DNA of 64,000 bases from Azolla caroliniana (lineage: Eukaryota > Polypodiophyta): contig JBHGNT010000004.1 of assembly GCA_043228905.1 (NCBI GenBank), forward strand, positions 8,928,001 to 8,992,000, given 5' to 3'. A program made the translations under genes and the position numbers. Positions 9,692 through 20,271 of this stretch are shown here, one piece after another (within the stretch, counting starts at the first letter, position 1; each line of letters begins with the position of its first letter). The notes beneath the pieces are model-generated. The model made no database searches. It was not told the origin of the DNA and saw only the letters and a program-made list of their open reading frames with translations.

Positions 9692-12600
9692 TTATGGGAT
9701 TTTCACACTATTGCCGAAAATCTTCACGATATCCACCCCCACCAAACCGCACGTCCTCCGGTACGTGCCAAGAAGAGAAGAAGTGAGATTTCGGCTACGA
9801 TGATCAATTAGATTCCTCCATGTCTTCATTTTCATCCGGCCTATTATGTTCATCGTCGAGGTAATCGAGGTCAGGATCCTTGTCTTGTTTTTCTTGAAAA
9901 GCTTTACTCTTTTTCCCGCAATGGGTACGGCCAACCTTGATCCGTCTAGTTCCGCAAGGTGGTATGTGGCATTATTGTTGGCACTTGTCACCACATACGG
10001 CCCGAACCATCTTCTTGCGAACTTCCTTGTTGTACTATGTTGATTGTCAAGGGTGTTGTCGTAAACCAAAACCCAATCCCCTTCTTCAATCTTCTTAGGA
10101 CGAAGTCGATGCGTGTTGTCGAACCGAACTTTGTTCTTTACTCGGGCTGCCTTCATCATCTTTCGCGCTTTTTCTAAATCTTCAGGTCTTCTTTCAAGTT
10201 GCCTTATCCGCGCCGCTAATAACTCTTCTCGGCTCATCTCGTTCTCCCACGGTATCGCTACCCATGAGGCGATCGTCCTTTCGATGGGCATAATCGGCTT
10301 TTGTCCATACATAAGCTCCGTCGGCATATACCCTGTCACCGAGCTATGTGTCGTTCTATCGGCCCACAAGGCATAGGGTAATAGTCGTGGCCAATTCCCG
10401 ACTCGACCGTTGCATGCCCGTACGATGGCTTTAACGATAGGTTCATGCCCTCGCTCGATCTTCCCATTCGCTTCCGGATTGTAGGCAGTCCTGAGGGAGA
10501 GCTTCACGCCTAGTCTTTCGAAGAGCTCCGTCGCTTCGTGCGCATCCAACTCCCCTCGGTCGGCCACTATCTTCCCTACACATCCATATCGGCAAACAAC
10601 ATCTTCAAGTAAAAATTTACAAACGGCTGAAGTCGTCTTATTTGTCAAGGCTTGTCCTTCCACTTGATTTGTCAAGTCTTCCCTTGCGAGCGCTAAGTAC
10701 TTCATTTGTCCCACTCCCATTGGCATCGAGACCAGATCCACCATCCATTTGAAGTGAATGGTGAGTGGGTATGTCGGCTTTAACTCATCACGATGACATA
10801 TATTTGAATATATTTGGCAAGTTTCACATGTGGACACGAAATGGAGTACATCTTTGTACATGCTTGGCCACCAGTACTTCTCCTTCAATTTTTCGAACGT
10901 CGCCCATGTTCCTCTATGACCTGCCCAAGCACTCTCGTGGAATTCGGTCATTAGCGTCTCTTGCTCTTCTTTCTTTACCACCACTCGACGTGGTATTCCT
11001 GTCCTTCTTTTTGGATGTCGCCAAAGGAATCCTCCCTTCAAGAAGTATCGATAAGCTTTCTTTCGGATTCGTAGGGCCTCCTCCTTTGTCAACGAAGCAT
11101 CTGTCGTCAATGTTCTTAGGAATCTACCGATGAGTAACCATTCTCCTTCGTACTCGTTCTTGTTGAAGGCGTGGAGGTTTTGCGTGTCCTGGTCTTCCGC
11201 CGACAATTGAGCCATCTTGAAGAAGTCGAGGGCGACATCTTCATCTTCCGAAACCATGTTACTTCCATTTGAAAATCTTGCCCTCGACAGCATGTCAGCC
11301 ATGGCGTTCTTCTTCCCTGCGATATGACGGATCTCTGGGTTTAAAGACTTGATGTAGGCGATCCACCTTAGCATAGCAAGATCTGGGGTCGCACATCCCG
11401 AGACCATTCCGAGAATTGGGAGACAATCTATCTCTATTATCACTTCTGACCCGATCAGGTAATCTTTGTCCGTCTTCACTGCCGACACAATACCCCAAAG
11501 TTCCTGCTTGACTTGGGCATATCTTTGTTGCCGTTCACTGAGAACCTTTGCTCCGAACCGGACGGTATATCGCACATTATCTTCACCTTCTTGATTGATG
11601 ACCCACCCGATTCCGGTTGGGCTCGTATCTACGGTCACGTAAATTGGTTTCCCTTCGGCATAGTCGGCCTTCCTTAGTGTCGGAGCTTCAAGAAGCAGTT
11701 TCTTTAATCTTCGCATCGCCTCTGTGTGCTCGTCTCGCCATTCGAACTTTATTCTTTTCTTTAGTAGTCCATATAACGGTTCGGCGACATGAGCGTAGTG
11801 AGGAATCCATATATGATAAAACGCGCACGCTCCAAGGAACCTTCGAACCTCCGTTTGGTTTTCGCATTCTTCTTTCATGTCTTGGATTGCGTTCACTTTG
11901 GATGGCGAGGGCTTCCGGCTGTATGCTCCACACAAGTGACCTACCACCAAGATCTCTGGTTGCCCGAATGCGGATTTTTCTCCCGAAAATGTCAAATTCG
12001 CATCTTTGAGCCTTTGAAGCACCTTCTCGCAATCTTTCATATGATCCGCAACGAACTTTCTACAACCTTCCTTATCGTTCGATTCATCTTTCTCCTCATC
12101 CGAACATCCTTTTATCGGAATATCATCCAAGAATGGCATCGTGATGTCCGGAATGCAATCCTTCAAGACTTTATTCATGGCATTCACCATATGAGCCACC
12201 GAGTTCGTTGCGCCTTGGGGTAAGGTACACATCCGCACAAGCCCGATCAGAGTCCTCATGGTTGTAATGTCCCGATTGTCGATCGCCAATTGAAATTGGT
12301 CATATCCGGAGTAGAGATCGCCAATGGAGTAGATGGACCGGCCCGCAAACGCTTCGGCAAATTCGTCCACGCTCGGACCGATTCCGGCATTTCGAATTGT
12401 CACCTTGTTGATGGGTTGAAGATCTTGGATGAATCGCAATGATCCATTCTTCTTCGGCACCGTGAACCACCTATTGCAATAAGGAGCATTCGACAGTTCT
12501 AGAATTCCCATACTCACCTTCTCCTTTAAGAGCTCGATCAGCTTCGGAAGGTGTGCTCTCGGAACCGGTATCGGTTTCAAATTCCAAGGCACATGAGGCA

Positions 12601-13222
12601 CCGTGAAGATCACCATTGGCTCTATAACCTTTGGGTCGGCGCATACGATTTCTCGTGGGAAAAATGCGAAAGCCTTCCCATGTCTCTCAAGCATATCGCG
12701 AAACATTCGCTCCTCTTCAGGGAGAAGGAAATCCTCCTTTCCAACTCGTAGCTTCCCCTTCGTCTCTTTGGTGAAGTCATGACCTATCTTCTTCGGATCT
12801 CTTAAGCTTGGATTGTTAGCGACTTCCTTCATCTTTTGCCAGCTATCTTCCGGTAGCGGAACTGCAACTGGCTTGATCTTCTTATCCACCGTTTTATATT
12901 TCGTGTTGATGTCAGCTTCCTTCATCGAGATGCCATGACGGTATTCATCGATGATAGCGTACATGTTGACGGAGTTAACCGAAATCATGCGTTGGTTGTG
13001 AAGATAGCTCAAGTCCACGACGTCCTCGATTTCGCCGATGGTGTCGTTAAATGAGGCTTCTTCCATAATATGAGTCACGAACTCTCCTTCTTCTATTATA
13101 TTCTCTTCTTTCAGCATCTTCTCGAATTCTTGTATCCGGTGCTTGTGCTTCTTGTCAGGTAGTACTAGTTTACATGCGCCACTAGGTGTGACACATGTTG
13201 CTTCTCCTTGCAATCCACGCAC
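9692..13222 (-). CDS. C pol: reverse transcriptase, RNase H, integrase (1176 codons open)
   Basis: One long frame of a gypsy polyprotein. After an N-terminal linker, reverse transcriptase has NRWFTVPKKNGSLRFIQDLQ and the FLDD catalytic box in ITMPFLDDIPIKG. RNase H has IYVTVDTSPTGIGWVI and IEIDCLPILGM. Integrase has an HHCC zinc motif (FHESAWAGHRGTW...CETCQ), a DDE core (first Asp in MVDLVSMP, second in VADRGELD, Glu in ANGKIERGH) and a GPY-type module (RWFGPYVV). No chromodomain is visible. The frame runs into the 3' LTR. The first Met at 13222 is probably not the real start; pol likely continued from gag-protease before a frameshift between 13222 and 13288. This is the least damaged pol in the window. 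Confidence 0.92.
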   Translation of the reverse strand: MRGLQGEATCVTPSGACKLVLPDKKHKHRIQEFEKMLKEENIIEEGEFVTHIMEEASFNDTIGEIEDVVDLSYLHNQRMISVNSVNMYAIIDEYRHGISMKEADINTKYKTVDKKIKPVAVPLPEDSWQKMKEVANNPSLRDPKKIGHDFTKETKGKLRVGKEDFLLPEEERMFRDMLERHGKAFAFFPREIVCADPKVIEPMVIFTVPHVPWNLKPIPVPRAHLPKLIELLKEKVSMGILELSNAPYCNRWFTVPKKNGSLRFIQDLQPINKVTIRNAGIGPSVDEFAEAFAGRSIYSIGDLYSGYDQFQLAIDNRDITTMRTLIGLVRMCTLPQGATNSVAHMVNAMNKVLKDCIPDITMPFLDDIPIKGCSDEEKDESNDKEGCRKFVADHMKDCEKVLQRLKDANLTFSGEKSAFGQPEILVVGHLCGAYSRKPSPSKVNAIQDMKEECENQTEVRRFLGACAFYHIWIPHYAHVAEPLYGLLKKRIKFEWRDEHTEAMRRLKKLLLEAPTLRKADYAEGKPIYVTVDTSPTGIGWVINQEGEDNVRYTVRFGAKVLSERQQRYAQVKQELWGIVSAVKTDKDYLIGSEVIIEIDCLPILGMVSGCATPDLAMLRWIAYIKSLNPEIRHIAGKKNAMADMLSRARFSNGSNMVSEDEDVALDFFKMAQLSAEDQDTQNLHAFNKNEYEGEWLLIGRFLRTLTTDASLTKEEALRIRKKAYRYFLKGGFLWRHPKRRTGIPRRVVVKKEEQETLMTEFHESAWAGHRGTWATFEKLKEKYWWPSMYKDVLHFVSTCETCQIYSNICHRDELKPTYPLTIHFKWMVDLVSMPMGVGQMKYLALAREDLTNQVEGQALTNKTTSAVCKFLLEDVVCRYGCVGKIVADRGELDAHEATELFERLGVKLSLRTAYNPEANGKIERGHEPIVKAIVRACNGRVGNWPRLLPYALWADRTTHSSVTGYMPTELMYGQKPIMPIERTIASWVAIPWENEMSREELLAARIRQLERRPEDLEKARKMMKAARVKNKVRFDNTHRLRPKKIEEGDWVLVYDNTLDNQHSTTRKFARRWFGPYVVTSANNNATYHLAELDGSRLAVPIAGKRVKLFKKNKTRILTSITSTMNIIGRMKMKTWRNLIDHRSRNLTSSLLGTYRRTCGLVGVDIVKIFGNSVKIP

Positions 13223-13287
13223 TCTTCTTTCTTGTGGGGTCTTGTGATTGCTCGGACTATTTGTGCCCCATGCTTCAATAGTCCGCT

Positions 13288-13932
13288 CTAAAAATCCGAG
13301 GATTCGCCTCCGAGACTATCTCGATTCCTTTCATGATTGGCTCGCACCGTTAGGAATTGGACCGATCTTTGGTTGTCAAGACTCTTTATTCGTGCGAAGG
13401 TTGCTCCATTATCGAACACTTTGGTCTCCATCCGAGATGATGTGATATAAGGTTGCCCTAGGATGACAGGATGCGACGCCGATTCTTGTACGAAGAAGTG
13501 TTGATCCATCTCCACATCCCCGATCGTGACTTTGATATTGGGACAAGCTCCGTACAAGTCCTCCGTAGACTTTGTTGCCGCGCGAATCTTCCATCCGTGG
13601 TTTGTATTAATTGGCCATCTTCCTTTTTTGTAGAAGTTAGTTGACATGAGGTTGATCTCCGAGCCGTGGTCGATCAAGGCTACGACGGTCTCTTTCTTCT
13701 CCCCGATCTTCACCGGCATCTCCGTTGTCGCTCGTGCCCAATGAGGTCGAGTGTAGTGGCTGTCCACCATATCTTCATCGATTTCGTCTCTTGCCATCGT
13801 TATGGCATTCCTTTTTGCTTTTTGCGGCTTCTCTTCTTCCTCGTCCGATTGTTGTCTCTTTCTCTTTACAAGGTCCACGATCGTGTCATGGAACTCTTTC
13901 TTCGTAATGCCAAGCAATTCCCTCAAGGACAA
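13288..13932 (-). pseudogene. C aspartic protease region
   Basis: This 214-codon frame has an N-terminal helix (MSLRELLGITKKEFHDTIVD), a Lys/Glu-rich linker, then VALIDHGSEINLMS with the intact catalytic Asp and VILGQPY. It is in the same frame as gag upstream, separated only by stops, and is frameshifted relative to pol downstream. The catalytic box looks functional, unlike in B, but the polyprotein context is broken. Confidence 0.82.
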
Positions 13933-14085
13933 AGTTATGTGGCTATCAAGAACTCGTTCTTCGAGAATCTTCTTTAGGTCCGTCGTCTACTCTATGTCCG
14001 ACCTTAGCTTATAGGTAGGTATAGTCCTTGTCCTCCGAGCGGGGTCTTTGACACCAACCTTCACGGGCCGAACCGTTTCTTCAAC

Positions 14086-15492
14086 TCATATGCTCGGCTC
14101 CCCTTTTCGGCTTGATTCTCGTTCCTCCGTTTGTAAAGGTCGACTCGTCTCCGCATCGTCCTTCTTTTTCGCGTACCTTGTTTCATGTCTTTTTGATGGC
14201 CCTTGCTCTTCTATTCTCTTTCTCTTTTCTTCGACGAACACCTCGTGGTTGTCGCACATCACCTCTGCGAGTATGGTGTTGTCGTCCACCGGATCTGACC
14301 ACCCGGTTATGCTTTGCACGCTTCGGTCCGCAAGCTCTACCTCGTTCGATGTGATTTTTCCCTTCTTCTCATATTCGAGAACGGAAGTCCAAAACTTTGC
14401 TCCCGCTCTAGCAGCTTCAGTCTTGTCTTTCCCGACTCTTATTCCGGCCGACGCAGCATAGTGCATAGCATCCACATGAGTCGCATCGGCATCCTCCATA
14501 GATCTCTTCATTCCTCCTCTTCCGAAACTCACCCGTAGGGGTCTTCTAGTCTCGCTTGAGCAAATCATGTTGTCCTCTATGTATACGATATTTTGTCGAA
14601 TCGCCTCTCAAAGGCTCGCACAATCCCTTCTCATGTGGTCCATGCTATCGCACCACACGCATCTAAAGGGTTCTTTTCCTTTAGGGCCCCGACGATTCAT
14701 GTTGGCTAGAGTGACCTTCTCGAACTTCTTCGCTAGCTCTTCAATGATGTCGTCATCAATCTTCTTTTCTTCCACGTTACTTTGTCTTGGCGGCTCAGCT
14801 ACTTTCGGCGGTCTTGCTTTCTCCGTGGTAGTCGGTCCCGTCAAGTCGGTGTCATCAACCCATTGGCGACGCTTGTCGAGCCTATTGCATGCCCGCTTCA
14901 CCGCAATCCAGTCCGCTACGAGCCCATTTGCTTGGGTATCATCTTCGAGAAGAGTCCCCAACTCCCGTCTATCCTTTATGTCCACGGCCTTCAAGAAGTA
15001 CAAAGTCTTGTCCTCTTCAAGCAACACTTGGTCCGTATTGGGGAGACGACTAAACATCTGGTCGAATTCGTCGTACACCCTGGAGACGCTCATCTTCTTA
15101 TTCTTCTTCTCTATCCACTTCATCAGGGCATGTCTAGTTATCCTCGTTGAGTCTTCAGTCACGAACTCCGCTAGCATCGTTTTCTCGAACTCGGACCATG
15201 TTGTCTTACCTTCTTGAAGCTCGATGACGCGTCTTTGGATGTTGTTGGCGACAACTCTCTTGAAGCTTGCGATTTGATGTGCCTCGGACACGTCCCTTTG
15301 ATTCATCTCCCTCTTATATGCATCAAGGAACTTCGTAACGTTCCTTCCATCGAATTGGCCCTCGAGCTCTACGACACGATCGACAACCTTCTCCACGCTC
15401 GCGTCGTTGTCCTGAGATCTCATCATTTGGTCGACGATTAGCATCATCCTTTCGAGCTCTCCTGCTTGGTTGCTTGAGGACGCCATCTCCAA
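14086..15492 (-). pseudogene. C gag, interrupted by in-frame stops
   Basis: The 14608-15492 part starts MEMASSSNQ and has a helical capsid-like region (EGQFDGRNVTKFLDAYKREM) and ends in the knuckle CVWCDSMDHMRRDC. After a stop, the 14086-14568 part continues in the same frame with RVGKDKTEAARAGAKFW and a charged tail. The start at 15492 lies 62 bp inside the 5' LTR and follows the primer site, as expected. B and E are homologous. Confidence 0.85.
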
Positions 15493-15528
15493 GTATTAAT
15501 CTCGACTTGATCGTTCCTACCGCCTCTT

Positions 15529-15545
15529 TCACGTCGGGTTCACCA
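15529..15545 (-). promoter_or_regulatory. C primer-binding site
   Basis: The minus strand reads TGGTGAACCCGACGTGA eight bases inside the 5' LTR, the expected position for annealing of a tRNA 3' end. E has a degenerate form (TTGGTGAACCTAACATGA) at the same place. I do not assign the tRNA. Confidence 0.65.
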
Positions 15546-15553
15546 CTTAATTA

Positions 15554-16575
15554 TGTCGTGAAGATCCGTCACTACGCGCGGATCGTGAGGCGGAACCGCC
15601 AGGGTTCTGGACCAGAAGGATTTAGAGTCGATACAAGCTTTGGCGAGAAAGTACTTAAGATAGATTGTGAAAGAGAGAAGTTGAGATTACACGATCAATT
15701 TGATAACGAATTTCTTCCTCTTAATTTTCATAAAAAAAACCGTGTTTTTTCTCCTCCCCCTTCCCTCTTTTATAGATGCTCTCATGCATATGATGCATGT
15801 GAGGGTACAAGACATGCATTAATTGCATGTTTGCCATTTGGCGCTTAAGTATTACATGTGGTGCATGCTAACCATGTCACTCATTTTAGCTCTCATGTAT
15901 GAGAATTTACATGTAAAAGTACAATGATAGAAATATAATTTCAACTAAATACCATGGCTTAATGGTAAGCCAATTGACTCCTAACTTGGAGGTGGAAGGT
16001 TCGAATCCATACTTGCCCTCCTTGTATATGTAAATATGTATATATATTTATATATTTATTTATCTAGTCGCAGGACGCCGGTTCGCCGGATGCCGTCGGA
16101 CGTCGGATACCGGTGCCGCCGCCGGATGCCGTTGGTTACCGGTGCCGGTGCCGGATGCCACCGTCGGATGCCGTCGGATCACCGGCTCCATCGCCGGTCC
16201 GGTTTTGGTTGGCCAAAACCCTTTACGAGTAGCTAGCCACCTCCACTCTTAGTTCAAGTTACCTTGAACTCTCTATGCTCCACACATAGACACAAAGATA
16301 ATATCTTTTGCTCCACCTTATATATGATGAGAGCCGTATTTGTCGTGCCTATGTGGGATATCTCACAATTTTCTCTTTTCTTTTCACAAACTTTATACCC
16401 TCATATCTTGACATTTAGTTGTCCATTTCTCGTGTAATAAAGTGCATTCGAAACCTCCATCATTTGTACGTAGATATTAAAAATGTTATCTTCACAATTA
16501 TTGTATTACGTGATTCATACTCGATATCGTACGTTTTATGGGATTTTCACACTATTGCCGAAAATCTTCACGACA
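15554..16575 (-). repeat. C 5' LTR (right copy)
   Basis: 1022 bp, TGTCGTGAAG to CTTCACGACA. It is longer than the left copy mainly because a GCCGGATGCC-rich simple repeat near 16090-16190 is expanded. It has the same regulatory block (TATA complement at 15767-15774, E2F-like TTTGGCGC at 15837-15844). Confidence 0.93.
15951..16018 (+). other. tRNA-like unit in C right LTR, antisense to element
   Basis: Same unit as in the left LTR, with a perfect B-box core GGTTCGAATCC at 15998-16008 and the A-box-like ATGGCTTAATGGTAAGCC upstream. The acceptor stem is not formed. Confidence 0.68.
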
Positions 16576-17610
16576 CCGGAAAGCTTCGAAGAAGCGAAGG
16601 ATGACACCCATAGCCGCAAGTGGTTGAGTGCCATGCAGGACGAGATGGATTCCCTGCATGAGAACCACACATATGAATTGGTGGAGTTGCCAAAAGGAAA
16701 GAGGGCACTCCCAAACAAGTGGGTGTACAAGTTGAAACCGGGAGATGTCGGCAACCCTCCAAGTTACAAAGCCAAGATCGTGGTGAAGGGGTTGTAGTAG
16801 AAGAAGGGCGTGGACTTCGACGAGATATTTGCACCGGTAGTAAAGATGACTTCCATCCAGACGGTGCTGAGCATAGCGGCAAGCATGGACCTCGAGGTAG
16901 AGTAGTTAGACGTGAAGACGGCGTTCCTCCACGGACACCTCGAAGAGGAGATCTACATGCAACAACCGGAGGGATTTGTGAAGAAAGGGAAAGAGCACCT
17001 GGATTGCCGGTTAAAAAAGAGCCTCTACGGGTTGAAGCAGGCTCCCCCCGGAAATGGTACCGGAAGTTCGACTCCTTCATGAACGATTAAGGGTACCACA
17101 AGACGCAGGCCGATCGCTGCGTATTTGTGAAGAAGTTCGAAGGTGGAGACTTCCTAATACTCCTCTTGTACGTGGACGACATGTTGATCGTCGGACGAGA
17201 CCAAGTCAAGATACGGATGTTGAAGAAGGCCCTGAACTAGACCTTCTCAATGAAAGACTTGGGTCCGGCAAGACAGATGTTGGGGATGCATATCATCCGG
17301 GACCGGCCAATGAAGGAATTGTGGCTGTCACAGGAGAAGTATGTGACAAAGGTGCTTCAACGATTCAACATGTCCGGAATGAGGAGCACTGGAATGTGGT
17401 AAAATGGATACTCCGATACTTGAAAGGCACCTCAAGTATGTGTCTCCGATTCGGCTCTGGTAAACCCCAACATGACGGTTTCACCGATTCGGATATGTCG
17501 ACTGATGCGGATACCAGCCGGTCAACATCCGGATATGTCATGACATATGCGGGAGGAGCTATTTCGTGGCAATCGAGGCTGCAGAAGACGGTTGCGTTGT
17601 CAACCACGTA
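16576..17610 (+). pseudogene. D reverse transcriptase and RNase H (after C)
   Basis: It resumes at the CCGG duplicate with ESFEEAKDDTHSRKWLSAMQ, then NKWVYKLKPGD. TAGTAG at 16795-16800 replaces CAGCAG of H, and TAG at 16903-16905 replaces CAG. LLLYVDDMLIVG (about 17162-17197) keeps the YVDD box in one frame. RNase H follows in another frame (TDSDMSTDADTSRSTSGYVM) and is cut at ALSTT near 17610. Compared with H, a segment between the reverse transcriptase end and RNase H (near 17385) is also missing. Confidence 0.85.
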
Positions 17611-17975
17611 ATGGACATGTCCCTTTGTTGAATGTTGTTCAACTCTTGGCAGAGTTGAAGCCTTCTTGCGGTTGTGTTCGCCGCGAAAATCTTTCGTAGA
17701 TTTTCCCATGCCTCCTTCAGCGTCTTGGCTTTGCGAATGTAGCCGAGCATGTGATTGTGAACACATGTCGCCAAGCAATACATCATGCGGCTTGCGGCTT
17801 GCTCCCATGTCGCGTATCCGGGAGCCACTTCGGCAGGTCGGTCTTCATGCGCCCTTTTGATGTAGCTCCAATAGCCTTGTACAACAAGGTATTGGTGCAT
17901 CTTGTACTCCCAAGATGCGAAGTTGTTTCGATCCAACTTCTCGGTAGGGAGAGCGCTCCCCATTTGAGTATTCAT
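17611..17975 (-). pseudogene. I gag N-terminal part (UBN2-like)
   Basis: Starts MNTQMGSALPTEKLDRNNFA with YKMHQYLVVQGYW, then a helical region (AKTLKEAWENLRKIF and LCQELNNIQQRDMS) typical of plant copia gag. The sequence leaves homology with M and R at RDMSI. The start lies about 160 bp inside the LTR. Truncated; no zinc knuckle remains. Confidence 0.8.
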
Positions 17976-18120
17976 TATGTCGATTCTTCTTCTTCTTCTT
18001 CTCTCTTCGAATGCGAGCTATGTAGCGAAGCTACAATAGCGATGAGCCGGTTCTTGGTCGTCGGCGTGGAGCACAACACACAATCACGATGAGGCGAATG
18101 GGATAGATCGAGCTACCAAA

Positions 18121-18134
18121 TCGCTCTGGTACCA
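18121..18134 (-). promoter_or_regulatory. I primer-binding site
   Basis: The minus strand reads TGGTACCAGAGCGA directly next to the LTR, one base from the common plant copia site TGGTATCAGAGC that is complementary to initiator Met tRNA. Confidence 0.75.
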
Positions 18135-18527
18135 TGTAAAGAATCGGGTGTGATTCTTGTGTAGCGGAGTAGATGTGAACTGTGTGTGTGTATGAGAGAG
18201 AGAGAGAGAGTGAGAGAGAGACAAGGAATAAGACCCAAAGTATACGCAAGTTAAAAGTATATTAACAAAGGAGAAAGACACAACACTATACAAGGTGGGA
18301 GGAGGGTGCTTTATATAGTCACCCTCTCTCTTCATTAACTACAAGATTCATGGAGCATGGGTAATGTGAAAGCTCATAAGTTATGTGTCATAGAATATGA
18401 TTCTATGACTCATACTAAATGCTAGAATACAAAGAGGTGACATAATGGTGACTCTTGACCGTTGGAGTGTCTATTCACTCTCAAGGTGAGTTCACACACT
18501 AGACCAAGTTGAGCTTGATTCTCAACA
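18135..18527 (-). repeat. I 5' LTR
   Basis: 393 bp, on the minus strand TGTTGAGAATC to CTTTACA. It contains a GA/CT microsatellite at about 18189-18228. No second copy in the window. Confidence 0.8.
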
Positions 18528-18579
18528 ATATTGGCAGTTTGCCAATCCGTGTTAATGTATCGAAGTTCAACTTCACTGT
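18528..18579 (-). pseudogene. K RNase H C-terminal fragment
   Basis: A 52-bp piece matching R at about 47880-47930 (GCAGTTTGCCAATCCGTGT and GTTCAACTTCAC). It is the continuation of the RNase H at 20272, separated by G. Confidence 0.65.
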
Positions 18580-19031
18580 TGTCCAGAGGACAGAAATGTA
18601 AAATTAGGAAATTAGCAAACGCCGAGTCCGAGTATCATGGGCCACCGACGGCTCGGCTGTGTATTAGGGGAAAAGTTATTTAAACGAGGACCAGTACCTC
18701 AGAGAGGGGAGAAGAATAATATAGGCGGAAGCACTAGCTTAGTCCCTCGTAACTAGATAAACTTGTAAGGTCATTGGCCATAGGCCGTGTTCTGTAATCT
18801 TTTCTGTCATATTAATAGATCTGATTTGTGCCCATTTTGCTCCATGAGTCTGTGCTTTGATCCATACCTATAAGTTCAACGCCGCCCACTTTTATCAAGA
18901 CCTCGCTAGTGTTTTCTCTCTGATCCATGTCTCTCTCTCGACGCCTCTGTTACGAGCCTTCACGTACCACGCCCTTGAATACCGATAGCCGCAGATCTAT
19001 CGAAGGTGTTCACCCAAAGGAATGGGTAACA
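18580..19031 (+). repeat. G 5' LTR
   Basis: About 452 bp from TGTCCAGAGG to GGGTAACA. The end is set by the following TTTGGCACGCCCGG. The LTR end GGGTAACA is shared with element L. Confidence 0.72.
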
Positions 19032-19033
19032 CA

Positions 19034-19052
19034 ATTTGGCACGCCCGGTTAC
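19034..19052 (+). promoter_or_regulatory. G primer-binding site
   Basis: TTTGGCACGCCCGGTTAC follows the LTR. The TGGCACGCC core recurs in L (41353) and, degenerate, in F (40281), which supports a common primer tRNA. Confidence 0.65.
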
Positions 19053-19099
19053 AGCTGTGAGTGCACAACGAACTTCGTTGAAGGTAACCACCAGCCGCC

Positions 19100-20271
19100 G
19101 TGACGGCGCCCTCTCGCACCACGAGGTCTCCGCCACCCGCCCAACGCCCTGAGCTAGTCGAAGGAACTTCCGACTCGGCGGTCACTGACCAATCCTTTGC
19201 CGATCAATCGGAGGCTTGTCCAGTGCAATCCTTGCCACCGGACACTCGATCGCGAGTTGATTCACCACCAAAACCCCGGTCGAGCCCTCCGGAGGTCAAC
19301 CAACCAGAACTAAACCCTTTTCTGGTGCTACCAGAAGACCCACAGTACGACATCATGTCGTACCCATACCCACAATACACCGACAAACCAAACGCGGAGT
19401 CACACGTCCGTGCCTTCATATCCACGTGGCAGGCTAACCACTCCACGCACCGCCTCAAGCCGGCCGAAATCGATGCCTCGAAGATTGCCGAGTTCACACT
19501 CTCCCTCGATGGACCGGCCGCACGATGGTACTCTCGCCTCGAAATAGGAGAGGCCACCACTTTCCAAATCGTGCGCACAAAGTTCCTTGAACTTTTTCAT
19601 CGCGAGGTGCCTAAACGGGAACTGCTCCGGCAATTCTTCTCTATATGCCAGGAACCGCACGAAACGGTTGCGCAGTTCACGATCCGGTTCCAGGATCTCT
19701 ACAGACAAGTGGCCGATGATGTCTCGGCACAACATATACCGAACACTTTCCTATCCAGTTTACGAGAGTCTCTACGAACGACTCTCGCACTTACAAATTT
19801 CACCAACCATACTATCGAACAAGTCATAGCACGCATTCTCGCCCTCAATCGGAACCAGCACGACGCGGCCTTCTCGATGACATCCTTGCAAAACGCTCTT
19901 CCCCAAGAGGACAATCGCTTTCGCCAAGCCCTCCAATGCACGACATGTTCAGGATCAGGGCACCTGGCCCTCGAATATCCCCACCGACCACAGTGTCCAA
20001 TCTGTCAGTCTCGAGCTCACACGGTCGAGCAGTGCGAATATAATATGCTGAACCGCACAACGGCGGCACCGGTCCGCCAGATCGAGCCACGAAATACATA
20101 CTCTCGGCAGGACGAGCGATATATCTACCGAGACTAGGATAACGACCAACCGCGATCCCCGGATCGACGGCGCCGAGACGACGACTACCGACGTGATAAC
20201 CATTGTGATCATTATCGCGATGACCGGCACGACGATTATGCTCGATATGATGACCGGCACTACCGAAGGAA
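19100..20271 (+). pseudogene. G gag (retrotransposon gag, tandem zinc knuckles)
   Basis: 345 codons are open from MTAPSRTTRSPPP to 20137, then a TAG, and the frame continues to 20271. A Pro/Ser-rich N-terminus precedes the capsid-like gag domain (AESHVRAFISTWQANHS, DGPAARWYSRLE, ELFHREVPKRELLRQFF). Two knuckle-like motifs follow, [14 protein letters not shown] (last Cys lost) and [14 protein letters not shown]. Homologous to F and A. The best preserved gag of this group. Confidence 0.85.

Larger units (their letters stand above)
8748..9731 (-). repeat. C 3' LTR (left copy)
   Basis: 984 bp, starting TGTCGTGAAG. The inner end reads CACGATA where the other LTR has CACGACA. It carries a TATA box, RY motifs, an E2F-like site and a tRNA-like unit, described separately. 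The inner flank on the element strand is a G-rich run ending GGTGGGGGTGGA, a plausible polypurine tract. Confidence 0.93.
8748..16575 (-). mobile_element. Ty3/gypsy element C, both LTRs present, 4-bp duplication CCGG
   Basis: Two direct LTRs (8748-9731 and 15554-16575) flank gag, protease and pol on the minus strand. The ends are TGTCGTGAAG and CTTCACGACA. CCGG occurs at 8744-8747 and 16576-16579. The uninterrupted copia H has a single CCGG at 37978-37981, which gives the empty site directly. About six differences occur in the first 400 bp of the two LTRs, so it is a fairly recent insertion. Gag-protease is broken by stops and a frameshift precedes pol, but pol itself is open. Confidence 0.95.
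6258..17610 (+). mobile_element. Ty1/copia element D, split by gypsy C
   Basis: The order is partial 5' LTR, gag, protease, integrase, then (after C at 8748-16575) reverse transcriptase and RNase H, which is copia order. It is the same family as H, N and V. The LTR is cut near 6582 and joins gag internally, so the primer site and gag start are lost. The 3' end is cut within RNase H at about 17610, where element I begins. Removing C restores continuity with the uninterrupted copy H around 37978. Stops are frequent and mostly TAG in place of CAG. Confidence 0.9.
17611..18527 (-). mobile_element. Ty1/copia remnant I (5' LTR and gag start)
   Basis: On the minus strand a 5' LTR (18135-18527), a primer site and the first part of gag can be read. 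The rest is lost at the junction with D at about 17610. It belongs to the K/M/R/O group by gag similarity. Its 5' LTR abuts an RNase H fragment of K, so I probably inserted into K before the deletion. Confidence 0.82.
18580..20271 (+). mobile_element. Ty3/gypsy element G, 3'-truncated in gag
   Basis: Begins with an LTR (TGTCCAGAGG), then a primer site and most of gag, and stops abruptly in the Arg/Asp/Tyr-rich gag tail at about 20271. Copia K resumes there at the position where it was left. No pol, no second LTR and no clear target duplication are present. Confidence 0.82.

Noticed and set aside
10765-12223. Several plus-strand frames over 100 codons
   Set aside because: All lie antisense to the intact C pol frame.
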